Shown: positions 1 through 7,413 of the stretch, piece by piece
Layout: the number at the start of each line of letters is the position of its first letter
Numbering within the stretch: position 1 is the first letter of the stretch
NCBI GenBank assembly: GCA_031290815.1
Contig: JAISLO010000175.1
Span: 1-17,679, forward strand
Direction: 5' to 3'
Length of the DNA: 17,679 nt
Source of the DNA: Synergistaceae bacterium
GTDB lineage: Bacteria > Synergistota > Synergistia > Synergistales > Synergistaceae
Translations under genes and position numbers: made by a program
Notes under the pieces: generated by a model
What the model was told of the DNA's origin: nothing
What the model saw: the letters and a program-made list of their open reading frames with translations, nothing else
Database searches by the model: none

Positions 1-75
1 GTTACATATACAAGAGTGGCTTTCCATAGTAGAAAAAAGCCTATTTTTCGGTCAGCATCGCTTTTGGCCCCCTTC

Positions 76-103
76 TTGATTAAGTTTTTGGTTTTGGTAT
101 AAT
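76..103 (+). promoter_or_regulatory. Extended -10 sigma-70-type promoter upstream of the cobB leader
   Basis: The -10 TATAAT is perfect at 98-103 and is preceded by TGG (95-97), the extended -10 element. A TTGATT -35 lies at 76-81 with a 16-bp spacer. Transcription should start near 110. That would give a leader of about 375 nt before cobB, which is unusually long. The 12-mer TTTGGTATAATT also occurs in the recQ promoter on the other strand near the right end. Confidence 0.7.
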
Positions 104-109
104 TGTTTT

Positions 110-485
110 GCGGGGGTTCCCGCCGCCGTTTAACCTCCTTTTCGGGCGGCGTGTTTCGGATTCGGTTTGTTTGGATTTCGGAAAACACCCCTCACCGATG
201 GGAGGAAAATGGGGGTGTTTGCGGAGCATTTCTCCGAAAAAACTTTGTGATTTTTTTGAACCTTCCCGTGCCGCGATTTTGCACCCGTCCGCGAGGGCGG
301 TTCGGCAGCAGATTGCGGTCTTTCGTGCGTGTTTCATTTTGGCTATGCTACCTTCGGGTTTGTAAGGGGTTCTGTGTTGATCCGCCTGTGCCGCAAGCGT
401 CAGACCGCAGGTCTTTGTACGGTTCGGGAACCGTCCTCTACAGCATAGCTCATTTGGTCTATCTTTCAATCGGAGGTGCTAAAAC
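110..485 (+). other. Long non-coding leader with many hairpins upstream of cobB; possible structured RNA
   Basis: I see no convincing gene in this 376-bp stretch; the open frames lack SD sites and recognisable protein composition. Possible local stems are: 110-114/119-123, alternatively 121-127/145-151; 183-191/212-220 (9 bp, AAACACCCC with GGGGTGTTT); 222-226/232-236; 285-290/295-300 closed by a GCGA (GNRA) tetraloop; a short 350-352/357-359 stem with a UUCG loop; and 419-424/429-434. Two longer-range 8-bp pairings cross each other: 314-321 with 402-409, and 342-349 with 442-449. It is not recognisable as tmRNA, RNase P RNA, 6S RNA, SRP RNA or a riboswitch that I know. It may be a cobB leader or an independent RNA, or merely GC-rich spacer. 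Confidence 0.35.
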
Positions 486-1223
486 ATGAGCAATGACGTC
501 ATAGGGCTCGAAGTCTTTGCGGAACGCATGAAGGCTCCGGGATCTAAAACGGTCGTTTTTACAGGAGCCGGCATGAGTACGGACTCCGGACTGCCGGACT
601 TCCGCTCCAAGGGCGGGGTATGGAGCAAGGTGGACCCAATGGAGCTCGCCACGGCCACGGCAATGCGGAGTAACTACGACATGTTTCACGAGTTCTACTC
701 CCAACGCATCAAACGGATGAAGGAAGCCGCTCCCAACGAGGGACACAAAATACTCGCCGACTGGGAGTCCATGGGCTTGGTAAGCTGCATAATCACCCAG
801 AACATCGACGGCCTTCACGAGGAAGCGGGATCAAAGACGATATATGAGCTGCACGGCTCCGTGGGCAAGGTTCGGTGCATGGAGTGCGGGGGCGCGGCCA
901 CTCAGGCGGACTTCATTGCCCGGACGCCGTGCGCGCGGTGCGGGGGCAGGCTTCGGCCCGGCGTTGTCCTCTTCGAGGAGGGACTTCCCTCCGACGCGCT
1001 GGACATGTCCTGGCAGGTCTCCGAGGAATCGAGCGTATTCATCGTCCTGGGCTCATCCCTGCAGGTGTCCCCGGCAAACCAGATGCCAGTGATAGCAAAG
1101 CGCGCGGGCGCTCTGCTGGCTATATGCAACCGCGACATCACCCAGATGGATTATATGGCCGATTACAGGACAAGCGAAGGGATAATCGACTTCTTGAGAG
1201 CGCTCGATTCAAAAATAAAATAG
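486..1223 (+). CDS. cobB: NAD-dependent protein deacylase, sirtuin family (SIR2/CobB)
   Basis: This cytoplasmic enzyme removes acyl groups from protein lysines, consuming NAD+ and releasing nicotinamide and O-acyl-ADP-ribose. The 245-aa length is normal for a bacterial sirtuin. Visible motifs are the NAD loop GAGMSTDSGLPDFRS (about 27-41), TQNIDGLHEEAG (104-115), the catalytic His123 in ELHGS, a zinc module with Cys131, Cys134, Cys149 and Cys152, PGVVLFEEGLP (158-168), and a GSSLQVSPA segment near residue 195. All four zinc cysteines and the catalytic His are present, so it should be active. The usual FGE before LP is FEE here. The ATG is set by a strong GGAGG at 472-476 with 9-nt spacing. 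It lies 218 bp upstream of the purine operon on the same strand, but that operon has its own promoter. Confidence 0.96.
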   Translation: MSNDVIGLEVFAERMKAPGSKTVVFTGAGMSTDSGLPDFRSKGGVWSKVDPMELATATAMRSNYDMFHEFYSQRIKRMKEAAPNEGHKILADWESMGLVSCIITQNIDGLHEEAGSKTIYELHGSVGKVRCMECGGAATQADFIARTPCARCGGRLRPGVVLFEEGLPSDALDMSWQVSEESSVFIVLGSSLQVSPANQMPVIAKRAGALLAICNRDITQMDYMADYRTSEGIIDFLRALDSKIK

Positions 1224-1278
1224 TTCATATTACTGCTTTTTGTATTACTTGGTCTATGCGTATTGAACATTATCTCGT

Positions 1279-1296
1279 GGTCCGGTTTTCCGGGCC
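1279..1296 (+). terminator. GC-rich hairpin after cobB; weak terminator candidate
   Basis: GGTCCGG (1279-1285), a TTTT loop and CCGGGCC (1290-1296) form a 7-bp stem with one G-U pair, about 56 bp after the cobB stop. It has no following T-run, so intrinsic termination is uncertain. The rest of the cobB-purS gap (1224-1441) holds only this hairpin and the pur promoter as far as I can see. Confidence 0.3.
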
Positions 1297-1378
1297 GGTA
1301 ACGTTGTATTCGCCCTCCTCGAAACCCTGATATTAAACATTTCAGTTCCAGAGAAAGATTATGAAGGTTTAGGAAAAC

Positions 1379-1407
1379 TTGACAATTAGTCCGTATAAGC
1401 TGATAAT
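1379..1407 (+). promoter_or_regulatory. Sigma-70-type promoter of the pur operon
   Basis: A perfect TTGACA -35 (1379-1384), a 17-bp spacer and a GATAAT -10 (1402-1407) predict a start near 1414, only about 28 nt before the purS ATG. The leader is therefore too short to hold a purine riboswitch or attenuator. Any control would have to be by a repressor at the promoter, but I see no clear operator palindrome. Confidence 0.85.
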
Positions 1408-1441
1408 ATCAGCAATATTTTTCGGGAGGTTGCTTCTTAAA

Positions 1442-1699
1442 ATGAATAAATATCGAGCGGATGTTACTGTCCTTCCAAAAGAAGGGGTGCTGGATATCCA
1501 GGGCAAAGCCGTGGAACGAACTCTGCGGTCGCACGGATATGATGCGGTGAGCGGGGTTCGGGTCGGCAGGTTCATCCGGTTCGATGTAGAGGCGTTGGAT
1601 GAGTCCGCCGCCGGCGATGTCGTGCGTTCGGCCGCCGATGATCTTCTTGCGAACGATCTCATAGAGTCATACTCGTTCACCCTGGAGACGCTGCGGTGA
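1442..1699 (+). CDS. purS: Phosphoribosylformylglycinamidine synthase subunit PurS
   Basis: PurS is the small structural subunit that bridges PurL and PurQ in the three-part FGAM synthase of purine biosynthesis. At 85 aa it has the normal size. It shows the family pattern: a beta strand (YRADVTVLPKEGVLD), the QGKAVERTL helix, and the VRVGRFIRF strand. The ATG at 1442 is chosen because homology starts there and because GGGAGG lies at 1423-1428. An in-frame TTG further upstream (1379) coincides with the -35 box and cannot be the start. The stop overlaps the purQ start as GTGA, which points to translational coupling. Confidence 0.95.
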   Translation: MNKYRADVTVLPKEGVLDIQGKAVERTLRSHGYDAVSGVRVGRFIRFDVEALDESAAGDVVRSAADDLLANDLIESYSFTLETLR

Positions 1700-2430
1700 G
1701 AACGGCGATAGTGGTGTTTCCTGGCAGCAACTGTGACATGGATGCGCGCGAAGCGGTCCTCGACATGGGGCTAGGCCCGGTCGATATGGTCTGGCATAAC
1801 GAAGAGACCTTCCCCGAACCGCCTGATCTCGTAATCCTTCCAGGAGGCTTTTCATACGGAGATTACCTTCGAAGCGGGGCTCTCGCCGCAAGGACAAACA
1901 TTATGAAGGCGGTGAGAGAGCACGCGATGTCCGGCTGCCTTATACTGGGGATATGCAACGGGTTTCAGATTCTGACCGAGGCGAGGCTGCTGCCCGGCGC
2001 GCTGCTTCCAAACGCGAACCTGCGTTTCATCTGCAGCCCGTGCCATCTCCGCGTCGAGCGCAACAACACGCCTTTTACCAGGTCATTTCCCGACCGGCAG
2101 ATAGTCCAGTTCCCCATAGCTCACCATGAAGGGCTTTATTTTCTGCCGCCTGAAGAATTGGAAGAGCTGGAGGAGCGGCATCAGGTCGTGTTCAGATATG
2201 CGGACCCCGTAACCCGCGAAGCGGGCGCAGAATACTCGCCGAACGGGGCGTTAAACGGAATAGCAGGAATAATCAGCCGAGAGGGCAACGTCCTCGGCCT
2301 CATGCCCCATCCGGAGCGGGCCACGCTTAAAAGCCTGATCCGCGGCACTGACGGCAGGGGATTGTGGCAGTCCCTCGGAGAACACTTCGGAGTTTTCAAT
2401 GTCATTGGCGTCAGAGAGGCCGTCAGATGA
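1696..2430 (+). CDS. purQ: Phosphoribosylformylglycinamidine synthase subunit PurQ (glutaminase)
   Basis: This class I glutamine amidotransferase subunit hydrolyses glutamine and passes ammonia to PurL to convert FGAR to FGAM. The 244-aa protein has the nucleophile Cys87 in LGICNGFQIL, the PGGFSYGDYLRSGALA segment (about 49-65), and the remaining triad residues His205 and Glu207 in MPHPERA. These features support an active glutaminase of the small PurQ type, not a domain of a fused PurL. The GTG start overlaps the purS stop by 4 bp, and the stop overlaps the purL ATG by 4 bp (ATGA). Confidence 0.96.
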   Translation: MRTAIVVFPGSNCDMDAREAVLDMGLGPVDMVWHNEETFPEPPDLVILPGGFSYGDYLRSGALAARTNIMKAVREHAMSGCLILGICNGFQILTEARLLPGALLPNANLRFICSPCHLRVERNNTPFTRSFPDRQIVQFPIAHHEGLYFLPPEELEELEERHQVVFRYADPVTREAGAEYSPNGALNGIAGIISREGNVLGLMPHPERATLKSLIRGTDGRGLWQSLGEHFGVFNVIGVREAVR

Positions 2431-4604
2431 ATTACAGGGACGCCGGCCTTTCGGATGGAGAATACGAGCGCATAAAAAATATATTGGGCAGGGAACCGAA
2501 CGATCTCGAGACCGCCCTCATCGGAGTTATGTGGTCTGAACATTGCAGCTACAAGTCCACGCGAAGGCTCCTCTCCCAATTCCCCCAGAGCGGACCGGCT
2601 ATGGTTCAGGGACCGGGTGAAAACGCGGGAGTCGTGGCCTGCGGCGGCGGCTGGGGATTGGCCTTCAAGGTCGAGAGCCACAACCACCCATCCGCGGTCG
2701 CGCCATATCAGGGAGCCGCAACCGGAGTCGGCGGCATAATCCGAGACATACTGGCAATGGGCGCCAGGCCGGCCGCCTCCTTGGACGGGCTCTTCCTCGG
2801 CAGCCCGGATTCCGTCAAGTCGGCGAACCTCGCGGAGGGGATAGTCGAGGGAATCGCAGGGTACGGCAACGCCGTCGGAGTGCCGACCATCGGCGGCAAG
2901 ACGTTCTACGATCCCTGCTTCGAGGACAACCCCCTCGTCAACGCTTTCAGCTGCGGACTGGTCAGGCTGGACTCCATAGTGAGCTCAAGGACGGCGCGTC
3001 CGGGAGACATTGCGGTGCTCCTGGGCTCGAAGACCGGTCGCGACGGCATTGCCGGAGCGTCCTTCGCGTCGAGGGAGCTCGACGAGGACAGCAGGGAGAG
3101 CCGGCCGCAGATTCAAATAGGAGACCCGTTCGAGGAGAAGCTGCTCATCGAATGCTGCCTCGAACTAAAGGAGAAGGGGCTCATCGCCTCGATGCAGGAT
3201 ATGGGGGCGGCAGGGATCCTGTCGTCGTCGAGCGAAATAGCTCACAAGAGCGGGGTCGGGATAGAAATATTCTGCGAGCGTATCCCCCTGCGCGAGCGGA
3301 TGGAGCTGTGGGAAATATTCCTTTCCGAATCACAGGAGCGAATGCTGCTCATAGTCGTTCCGGAGAAGTTGGATGACGTCATGGCCATGGCTGACCATTA
3401 CGGACTCGAATGCGCCGATGTCGGAGCCATAATCGAGGGAGACCGCTACATAGTCGTGAATCGGAGCGTGACAGTCGCCGACCTGCCCGTCTCTATTCTG
3501 GGCGACGTGCCAACGATAGACTGGCCGTCCCTGAAGCCGCGTGACGCGGATGAGAGGCGGAATCAGCCGCCGGACATGAAAAGCGCCGACCTGGCCGGAG
3601 ATCTTTTGAAGCTGCTCGGATCCCCCAACGGACGGGAGCGCAGGGAGATCTGGGAGCAGTACGATTGTCAGGTGCAGCTGCGAGCCGCAGAGGAACCTGG
3701 GTGCCCAGTTTCTGCAATGCGCCTCCCGGACACGGACGGGCTCCTGCTATTTTCCATGGAGGGAGAACCTTGGAAGTGCCGGACCGACCCGTTCAACGGG
3801 GCGGCGGAGACCATGGCTCAGTCGCTTCGAGTACTCGAGCTCTCGGGAGCGGAACCGCTCGGGATGACGAACTGCCTCAACTTTCCGTCTCCTGAAAACC
3901 CTGAGAACTTTTATGAACTCTCGGAATGCGTCAGGGGCATTTCCGCGGTGTGCGCGGACATGAGCTGTCCGGTCGTGTCCGGCAACGTCAGCCTGTACAA
4001 CGAGACATCCAGGGGCGGAATATATCCGGCCCCGCTGATCGTCACAGCCGGGCTCGTACCGCACCGTGAGTTTTACGTCTCGTGTGCCGGAGCCAGGGAG
4101 GGAGACGTTGTCTGCCTGGTAGGACCGCCGGAGGGATCGCTCGGGGCGAGCCGATGGCAGATGCTTTGCCGCGGCGGGGCCGCCACTGGTCCGCGGGGGG
4201 CGACGTGGATATATGACTCGGAAATGGAGATGGCTTTCTCGGAGAGGGCAATAGCGACTTCTCGAAAGGCCTATGTGCGGAGCGGCAGGGTGATTGCCGG
4301 CGGAGGGCTCGCCGCAGCCCTGGCAAAGTCGGCAATTGCTGACGACATTGGAATTGAGATAGATTTGGGAGAATTTGGAGATCGGGACCTGACGGGGTTT
4401 CTTTTCAGCGAGGGCGGCCCTCGCGCCGTCTACTTCATTCAAGCCGACGGTCTCGATAAATTTTTCTCGATATGGGATGGATATCCAGCGGTCAGGCTGG
4501 GCGTTGTCCGCGGCGATTCGCTGAAGGCGGGCGGCGCGTTCGACCTGCCCATACAGGATCTGCGGCGTGCCTTCAAAGATGGCAGACGCCTGCTGAGAAG
4601 CTGA
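2427..4604 (+). CDS. purL: Phosphoribosylformylglycinamidine synthase subunit PurL (small type)
   Basis: PurL is the ATP-dependent synthetase subunit making FGAM from FGAR and ammonia. At 725 aa it is the small-type PurL that requires PurS and PurQ, both encoded immediately upstream. Recognisable motifs are SEHCSYKSTRR (His39), ESHNHPSAVAPYQGAATGVGGI (quoted in part: HNHPSAVAPYQGAATGVGG, about 75-93), KTGRDGIAGASFAS (about 200), GDPFEEK, and the C-terminal half repeats of the AIR synthase-like fold, including NCLNF and GNVSLYNE. The frame extends upstream of 2427, but the ATG there begins exactly at the conserved N-terminus and overlaps the purQ stop. I see no truncation or frameshift. Confidence 0.96.
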   Translation: MNYRDAGLSDGEYERIKNILGREPNDLETALIGVMWSEHCSYKSTRRLLSQFPQSGPAMVQGPGENAGVVACGGGWGLAFKVESHNHPSAVAPYQGAATGVGGIIRDILAMGARPAASLDGLFLGSPDSVKSANLAEGIVEGIAGYGNAVGVPTIGGKTFYDPCFEDNPLVNAFSCGLVRLDSIVSSRTARPGDIAVLLGSKTGRDGIAGASFASRELDEDSRESRPQIQIGDPFEEKLLIECCLELKEKGLIASMQDMGAAGILSSSSEIAHKSGVGIEIFCERIPLRERMELWEIFLSESQERMLLIVVPEKLDDVMAMADHYGLECADVGAIIEGDRYIVVNRSVTVADLPVSILGDVPTIDWPSLKPRDADERRNQPPDMKSADLAGDLLKLLGSPNGRERREIWEQYDCQVQLRAAEEPGCPVSAMRLPDTDGLLLFSMEGEPWKCRTDPFNGAAETMAQSLRVLELSGAEPLGMTNCLNFPSPENPENFYELSECVRGISAVCADMSCPVVSGNVSLYNETSRGGIYPAPLIVTAGLVPHREFYVSCAGAREGDVVCLVGPPEGSLGASRWQMLCRGGAATGPRGATWIYDSEMEMAFSERAIATSRKAYVRSGRVIAGGGLAAALAKSAIADDIGIEIDLGEFGDRDLTGFLFSEGGPRAVYFIQADGLDKFFSIWDGYPAVRLGVVRGDSLKAGGAFDLPIQDLRRAFKDGRRLLRS

Positions 4605-4630
4605 TTCCAAGAGAAGGCGGATTTATTATT

Positions 4631-6049
4631 ATGTGCGGTGTTTTTGGCGTTTACAGCGGAAATGATTACGTGGCGGAGGAGATTTATCTCGGGCTCGCTG
4701 CTCTGCAGCATCGCGGACAGGAATCCGCCGGAGTCGCGTGGATAGACGAAGACAGGCGAATAAACGTCGTCAAGGGGATGGGCCTGCTCCACGAGGCCCT
4801 CGACCAGAGCCTGCTGTCAAAGTTGACCGCCAAGGCGGGTATCGGGCACGTGCGTTATTCGACCGCAGGCGGTTCTCACGAGCAGAACGCTCAGCCAATC
4901 GGGGCGAACTACGCGCAGGGGCCTGTGGCGATCGCGCACAACGGCAACCTGACCAACTTCAAGGAACTGCGCGAAGTATTGGAGAACAGGGGGGCCATAT
5001 TCCAGTCGACGAGCGATACGGAGGTCATACTCCAGATGCTCGCCCACCAACCCAAGAGGCGTCCGCTGGAAGCGTTGTGCCGAGCGCTGACCGGAGTGAG
5101 CGGCGCTTACAGCCTCGTGGTCCTGATCGAGGACGGGCTTGTGGCCGCTCGCGACCCGTGGGGGTTCAGGCCCCTTTCACTGGGCAGGAAGGGCAGTAAT
5201 TACTACGTCGCCTCCGAGAGCTGCGCGTTCAATCTCCTTGGGGTTTCGTTCCTCAGGGACATAGAGCCCGGAGAGGTGCTCCTGATAAATGAACGTGGAC
5301 TCTCATCGTACAAAATACCCTCTGTGACAAAGGAGGCGCGTCTCTGTTCGTTCGAGTTCGTCTACCTTGCGCGTCCCGACAGCGTTATAGAGGGGATATC
5401 GGTGTACAGGGCGCGCCGTGAGATGGGACGCAGGCTGGCCAGAAGCAACGGCGGCGAGCGCTGTCTTTCGAGCGCCAGCGCAAATGACGCCGATTTCGTC
5501 GCGTCGATGCCTGACAGCGGGACAACGGCCGCGCTGGGCTATGCCGAAGAGTCGAGGCTTCCCTACGAATCCGCGGTCGTACGCAACAGATATGTGGGCC
5601 GTACGTTCATCCAGCCGACGCAGAGGGTCAGGGAGCTCGGAGTCAGAATAAAGCTGAACCCAAGCCCGGATCTCTTTCGCGACCGCAGCGCAATCCTGGT
5701 CGACGACTCCATAGTGAGAGGAACCACCGCAGGATTGGTCGTCTCGATGATACGTGAATGCCAAACGAAGGCAATTCACCTGCGAATATCGTCCCCGCCC
5801 ATTCGTTATCCGTGTTTCTACGGCATCGACACTCCTTCGAGGGGAGACCTGACCGCCGCAAAACACACGGTCGCCGAGATAGCGGAGTCCGTCGGCGCCG
5901 ATTCCCTCTGTTTTCTGAGCAAGGAAGATATGATCGAGTCCATCGGCCTGCCGCGCGAAAGGCTCTGCACGGCCTGTTTCGACGGGAATTATCTGGAGGA
6001 GCGAGTCGAGTCGGAGTCACGGCGCGCCTGTGAGAGAATCTTCGATTAG
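4631..6049 (+). CDS. purF: Amidophosphoribosyltransferase PurF (Fe-S cluster type)
   Basis: PurF catalyses the committed step of purine synthesis: PRPP plus glutamine gives 5-phosphoribosylamine. The 472-aa protein begins MCGVFG, so removal of Met exposes the N-terminal nucleophile Cys2 with no propeptide; the Bacillus subtilis enzyme by contrast has a short one. The glutaminase domain includes HVRYSTAGG and AHNGNLTN. The PRPP-binding motif is ILVDDSIVRGTT (355-366). Cys239, Cys395, Cys446 and Cys449 have the spacing of the 4Fe-4S ligands of Bacillus-type PurF, implying an oxygen-sensitive enzyme. The frame runs far upstream into purL, but the ATG at 4631 is fixed by the Cys2 requirement; the purine-rich AAGG near 4614 is its weak SD. 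It is the last identifiable purine gene here. Confidence 0.96.
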   Translation: MCGVFGVYSGNDYVAEEIYLGLAALQHRGQESAGVAWIDEDRRINVVKGMGLLHEALDQSLLSKLTAKAGIGHVRYSTAGGSHEQNAQPIGANYAQGPVAIAHNGNLTNFKELREVLENRGAIFQSTSDTEVILQMLAHQPKRRPLEALCRALTGVSGAYSLVVLIEDGLVAARDPWGFRPLSLGRKGSNYYVASESCAFNLLGVSFLRDIEPGEVLLINERGLSSYKIPSVTKEARLCSFEFVYLARPDSVIEGISVYRARREMGRRLARSNGGERCLSSASANDADFVASMPDSGTTAALGYAEESRLPYESAVVRNRYVGRTFIQPTQRVRELGVRIKLNPSPDLFRDRSAILVDDSIVRGTTAGLVVSMIRECQTKAIHLRISSPPIRYPCFYGIDTPSRGDLTAAKHTVAEIAESVGADSLCFLSKEDMIESIGLPRERLCTACFDGNYLEERVESESRRACERIFD

Positions 6050-6119
6050 GTGAAGGAGTCGTGACGTTGACGCCCGATTGAAATCGAATCGTATTGATTT
6101 TTATGCCGAGGTGGTTCTT

Positions 6120-6344
6120 GTGAGCAGAGCATTTGTAAAGGAGGACGACGAAGAACTTTCTGGATTTCGCTACGATGAAATTCACAATAAAAAGACGCTC
6201 GAGTGGCTGCGCATCCAGGAGAAAAAACTGGATTTCCTGCTGAACGATCCCAAGGGCTCGGCAATAGGCACCGCAAAGCGGGACAAATGGATAATGGAGA
6301 TCGAAACAGCCATAGCGGCCGCCAAAGAGGAGTTGGGCTTGTAA
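6120..6344 (+). CDS. Conserved-looking 74-aa soluble protein, function unknown
   Basis: I cannot assign a function. The protein starts with Ser-Arg-Ala-Phe-Val-Lys-Glu-Asp-Asp, resembling the N-terminal SRxFVKEDD signature I recall from some GreA-like transcription elongation factor entries, but the GreA coiled coil and C-terminal domain are absent. The remainder is mostly charged helix (about residues 22-70), with no cysteine and no membrane segment. The GTG at 6120 is chosen because GAGGTGG (6108-6114) sits 5 nt upstream. A longer frame from a TTG at 6078 would have no SD. It lies 70 bp after purF, so it may be in the pur transcript. A weak promoter-like TTGACG occurs at 6067-6072. It is the last + strand gene before the convergent minus-strand cluster. 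Confidence 0.7.
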   Translation: MSRAFVKEDDEELSGFRYDEIHNKKTLEWLRIQEKKLDFLLNDPKGSAIGTAKRDKWIMEIETAIAAAKEELGL

Positions 6345-6349
6345 ACATC

Positions 6350-6449
6350 GAAACACTTAAGATATTAATCCTCCTTAAATATCTTGCGCGTGATGATTTC
6401 AACGCATACCATGCAAGAGATTAGCGGAGGATTAATATCAAAATGTTTC
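6350..6449. repeat. 100-bp imperfect palindrome between convergent genes
   Basis: Nested complementary arms are: GAAACA (6350-6355) with TGTTTC (6444-6449); a perfect 14-bp pair GATATTAATCCTCC (6361-6374) with GGAGGATTAATATC (6426-6439); TCTTGC (6382-6387) with GCAAGA (6413-6418); and GCGT (6388-6391) with ACGC (6402-6405). The whole space between the convergent + strand small gene and rubrerythrin can thus fold back. It could act as a terminator in both directions, although there are no long T-runs. It could instead be a small mobile or REP-like palindrome. No flanking duplication is obvious. Confidence 0.6.
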
Positions 6450-6494
6450 CATAAGTCATTGCAAATCCCATGTATAACAAATCGGATTTTTGGA

Positions 6495-7070
6495 TTACAC
6501 CGTCCTCATGACCTCGAAGTATGCCTTGGGATGAGCGCACGCGGGGCACTTTTCCGGCGCGCTGGTTCCTTCGTGAACATACCCGCAGTTGCGGCATCGC
6601 CACATAACGCTCGTGTCCTTCTTGAAGACGCTCCCCTTTTCAATGTTGTCCGCGAAAGCCAGGTAGCGCTCCTCGTGATACTTCTCAGCCACGGCAATTC
6701 TCCTCATGACCTCCGCGATCTCCGTAAACCCCTCGGCTTCCGCGGTATCGGCAAACTCTGGATACATCTCAGTCCACTCGTGATGCTCGCCGGCCGCCGC
6801 ATCCCTTAGATTCGAAACCGTATCGCGCTCCGGCCCGGCCGGGAGGGCAACCGTTATTTCGACGTCCCCCGGCCCATCCATGAAGCGGAACAATCTCTTG
6901 GCGTGTTCCTTTTCCTGATCGGCGGTCTCCAGAAATGAAGCCTCTATCTGCTTGAAACCTTCTTTGTTCGCCACGCTTGCGTAGAAAGTGTAACGGTTGC
7001 GAGCCGCGGACTCTCCGGCAAACGCCTTCATGAGGTTGACCTGAGTTTTCGTTCCCTTGACGCTCTTCAA
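6495..7070 (-). CDS. rbr: Rubrerythrin
   Basis: Rubrerythrin is a cytoplasmic non-haem di-iron peroxidase of anaerobes that reduces hydrogen peroxide. The 191-aa protein has the N-terminal ferritin-like four-helix domain with Glu20 in AFAGESAARNRY, a first ExxH (Glu53/His56 region, EKEHAKR) and a second EKYHEERY. A C-terminal rubredoxin-like iron site follows, with CRNCGYVHEG and CPACAHPKAYFE. Full length and all expected ligands are present. The TTG start is chosen because the family begins with a MKSxKGTxT-like N-terminus, which it encodes, and a G-rich SD (AGGGGGG) lies 8 nt upstream. It is the last gene of the minus-strand run, 79 bp downstream of secG, and its leader contains two competing short inverted repeats. 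Confidence 0.95.
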   Translation of the reverse strand: MKSVKGTKTQVNLMKAFAGESAARNRYTFYASVANKEGFKQIEASFLETADQEKEHAKRLFRFMDGPGDVEITVALPAGPERDTVSNLRDAAAGEHHEWTEMYPEFADTAEAEGFTEIAEVMRRIAVAEKYHEERYLAFADNIEKGSVFKKDTSVMWRCRNCGYVHEGTSAPEKCPACAHPKAYFEVMRTV

Positions 7071-7149
7071 TGCAAATTCCCCCCTATACTTTTGAGATAA
7101 CCATACGCTTGACTATGCTCAAATGGTTTCGCCCTCCCCGGGCTCGAAC

Positions 7150-7374
7150 TCATATCTTGACGAGGATGAGTGAAATGATCATGAAAAGCGCCGTCATGAC
7201 TACCGTTATCTTCGTCATCGACGTCATCCTCTGCCAGGATCCGGATGTATCCATCTGTGTGCCTCCGCCGCCAAAGCTCCCAGAAAAGCCGCCGCTCTTA
7301 CGGTGCTGCAGCAGTATGACAGCCATCAGGCCAACACAGAGAATCACAAACAGAATAGAGATAAAAATTTTCAC
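7150..7374 (-). CDS. secG: Preprotein translocase subunit SecG
   Basis: SecG is a small inner-membrane subunit of the SecYEG protein-export channel. The 74-aa protein has the family architecture: a first transmembrane helix (about 3-22), a cytoplasmic Gly-rich loop with SGGFSGSFGGGG (about 27-38), and a second transmembrane helix (about 55-73). The GTG start has an AGGGGGG SD 8 nt upstream, almost the same sequence as the rubrerythrin SD. It lies 39 bp downstream of rdgB and 79 bp upstream of rubrerythrin in the same orientation. Confidence 0.93.
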   Translation of the reverse strand: MKIFISILFVILCVGLMAVILLQHRKSGGFSGSFGGGGTQMDTSGSWQRMTSMTKITVVMTALFMIISLILVKI

Positions 7375-7413
7375 AGCCTATACCCCCCTAAAAAACTTTC
7401 CGCTCTCATCTGA

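Noticed and set aside
80..489. Open frames of 85-129 codons on both strands in the cobB leader.
   Set aside because: They lack SD sites and have Phe/Arg/Cys-rich or otherwise unlikely composition. The region is better explained as a non-coding leader.
1224..1441. Purine riboswitch controlling the pur operon.
   Set aside because: The near-consensus promoter starts transcription about 28 nt before purS, leaving no room, and no purine-aptamer core is visible.
3747..4610. A 287-codon frame antisense to purL, and similar long antisense frames elsewhere.
   Set aside because: They are shadows produced by high-GC coding sequence. They have no SD or protein family features, and the sense strand encodes well-recognised enzymes.
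7118..7152. tRNA 3'-end-like sequence on the minus strand (GTTCGAGCCC and, later, ACCA) just after secG.
   Set aside because: The T-arm 5' strand does not pair, no matching acceptor or anticodon arm exists upstream (that DNA is secG), and the CCA is out of register. It is at most a remnant and more likely coincidence.
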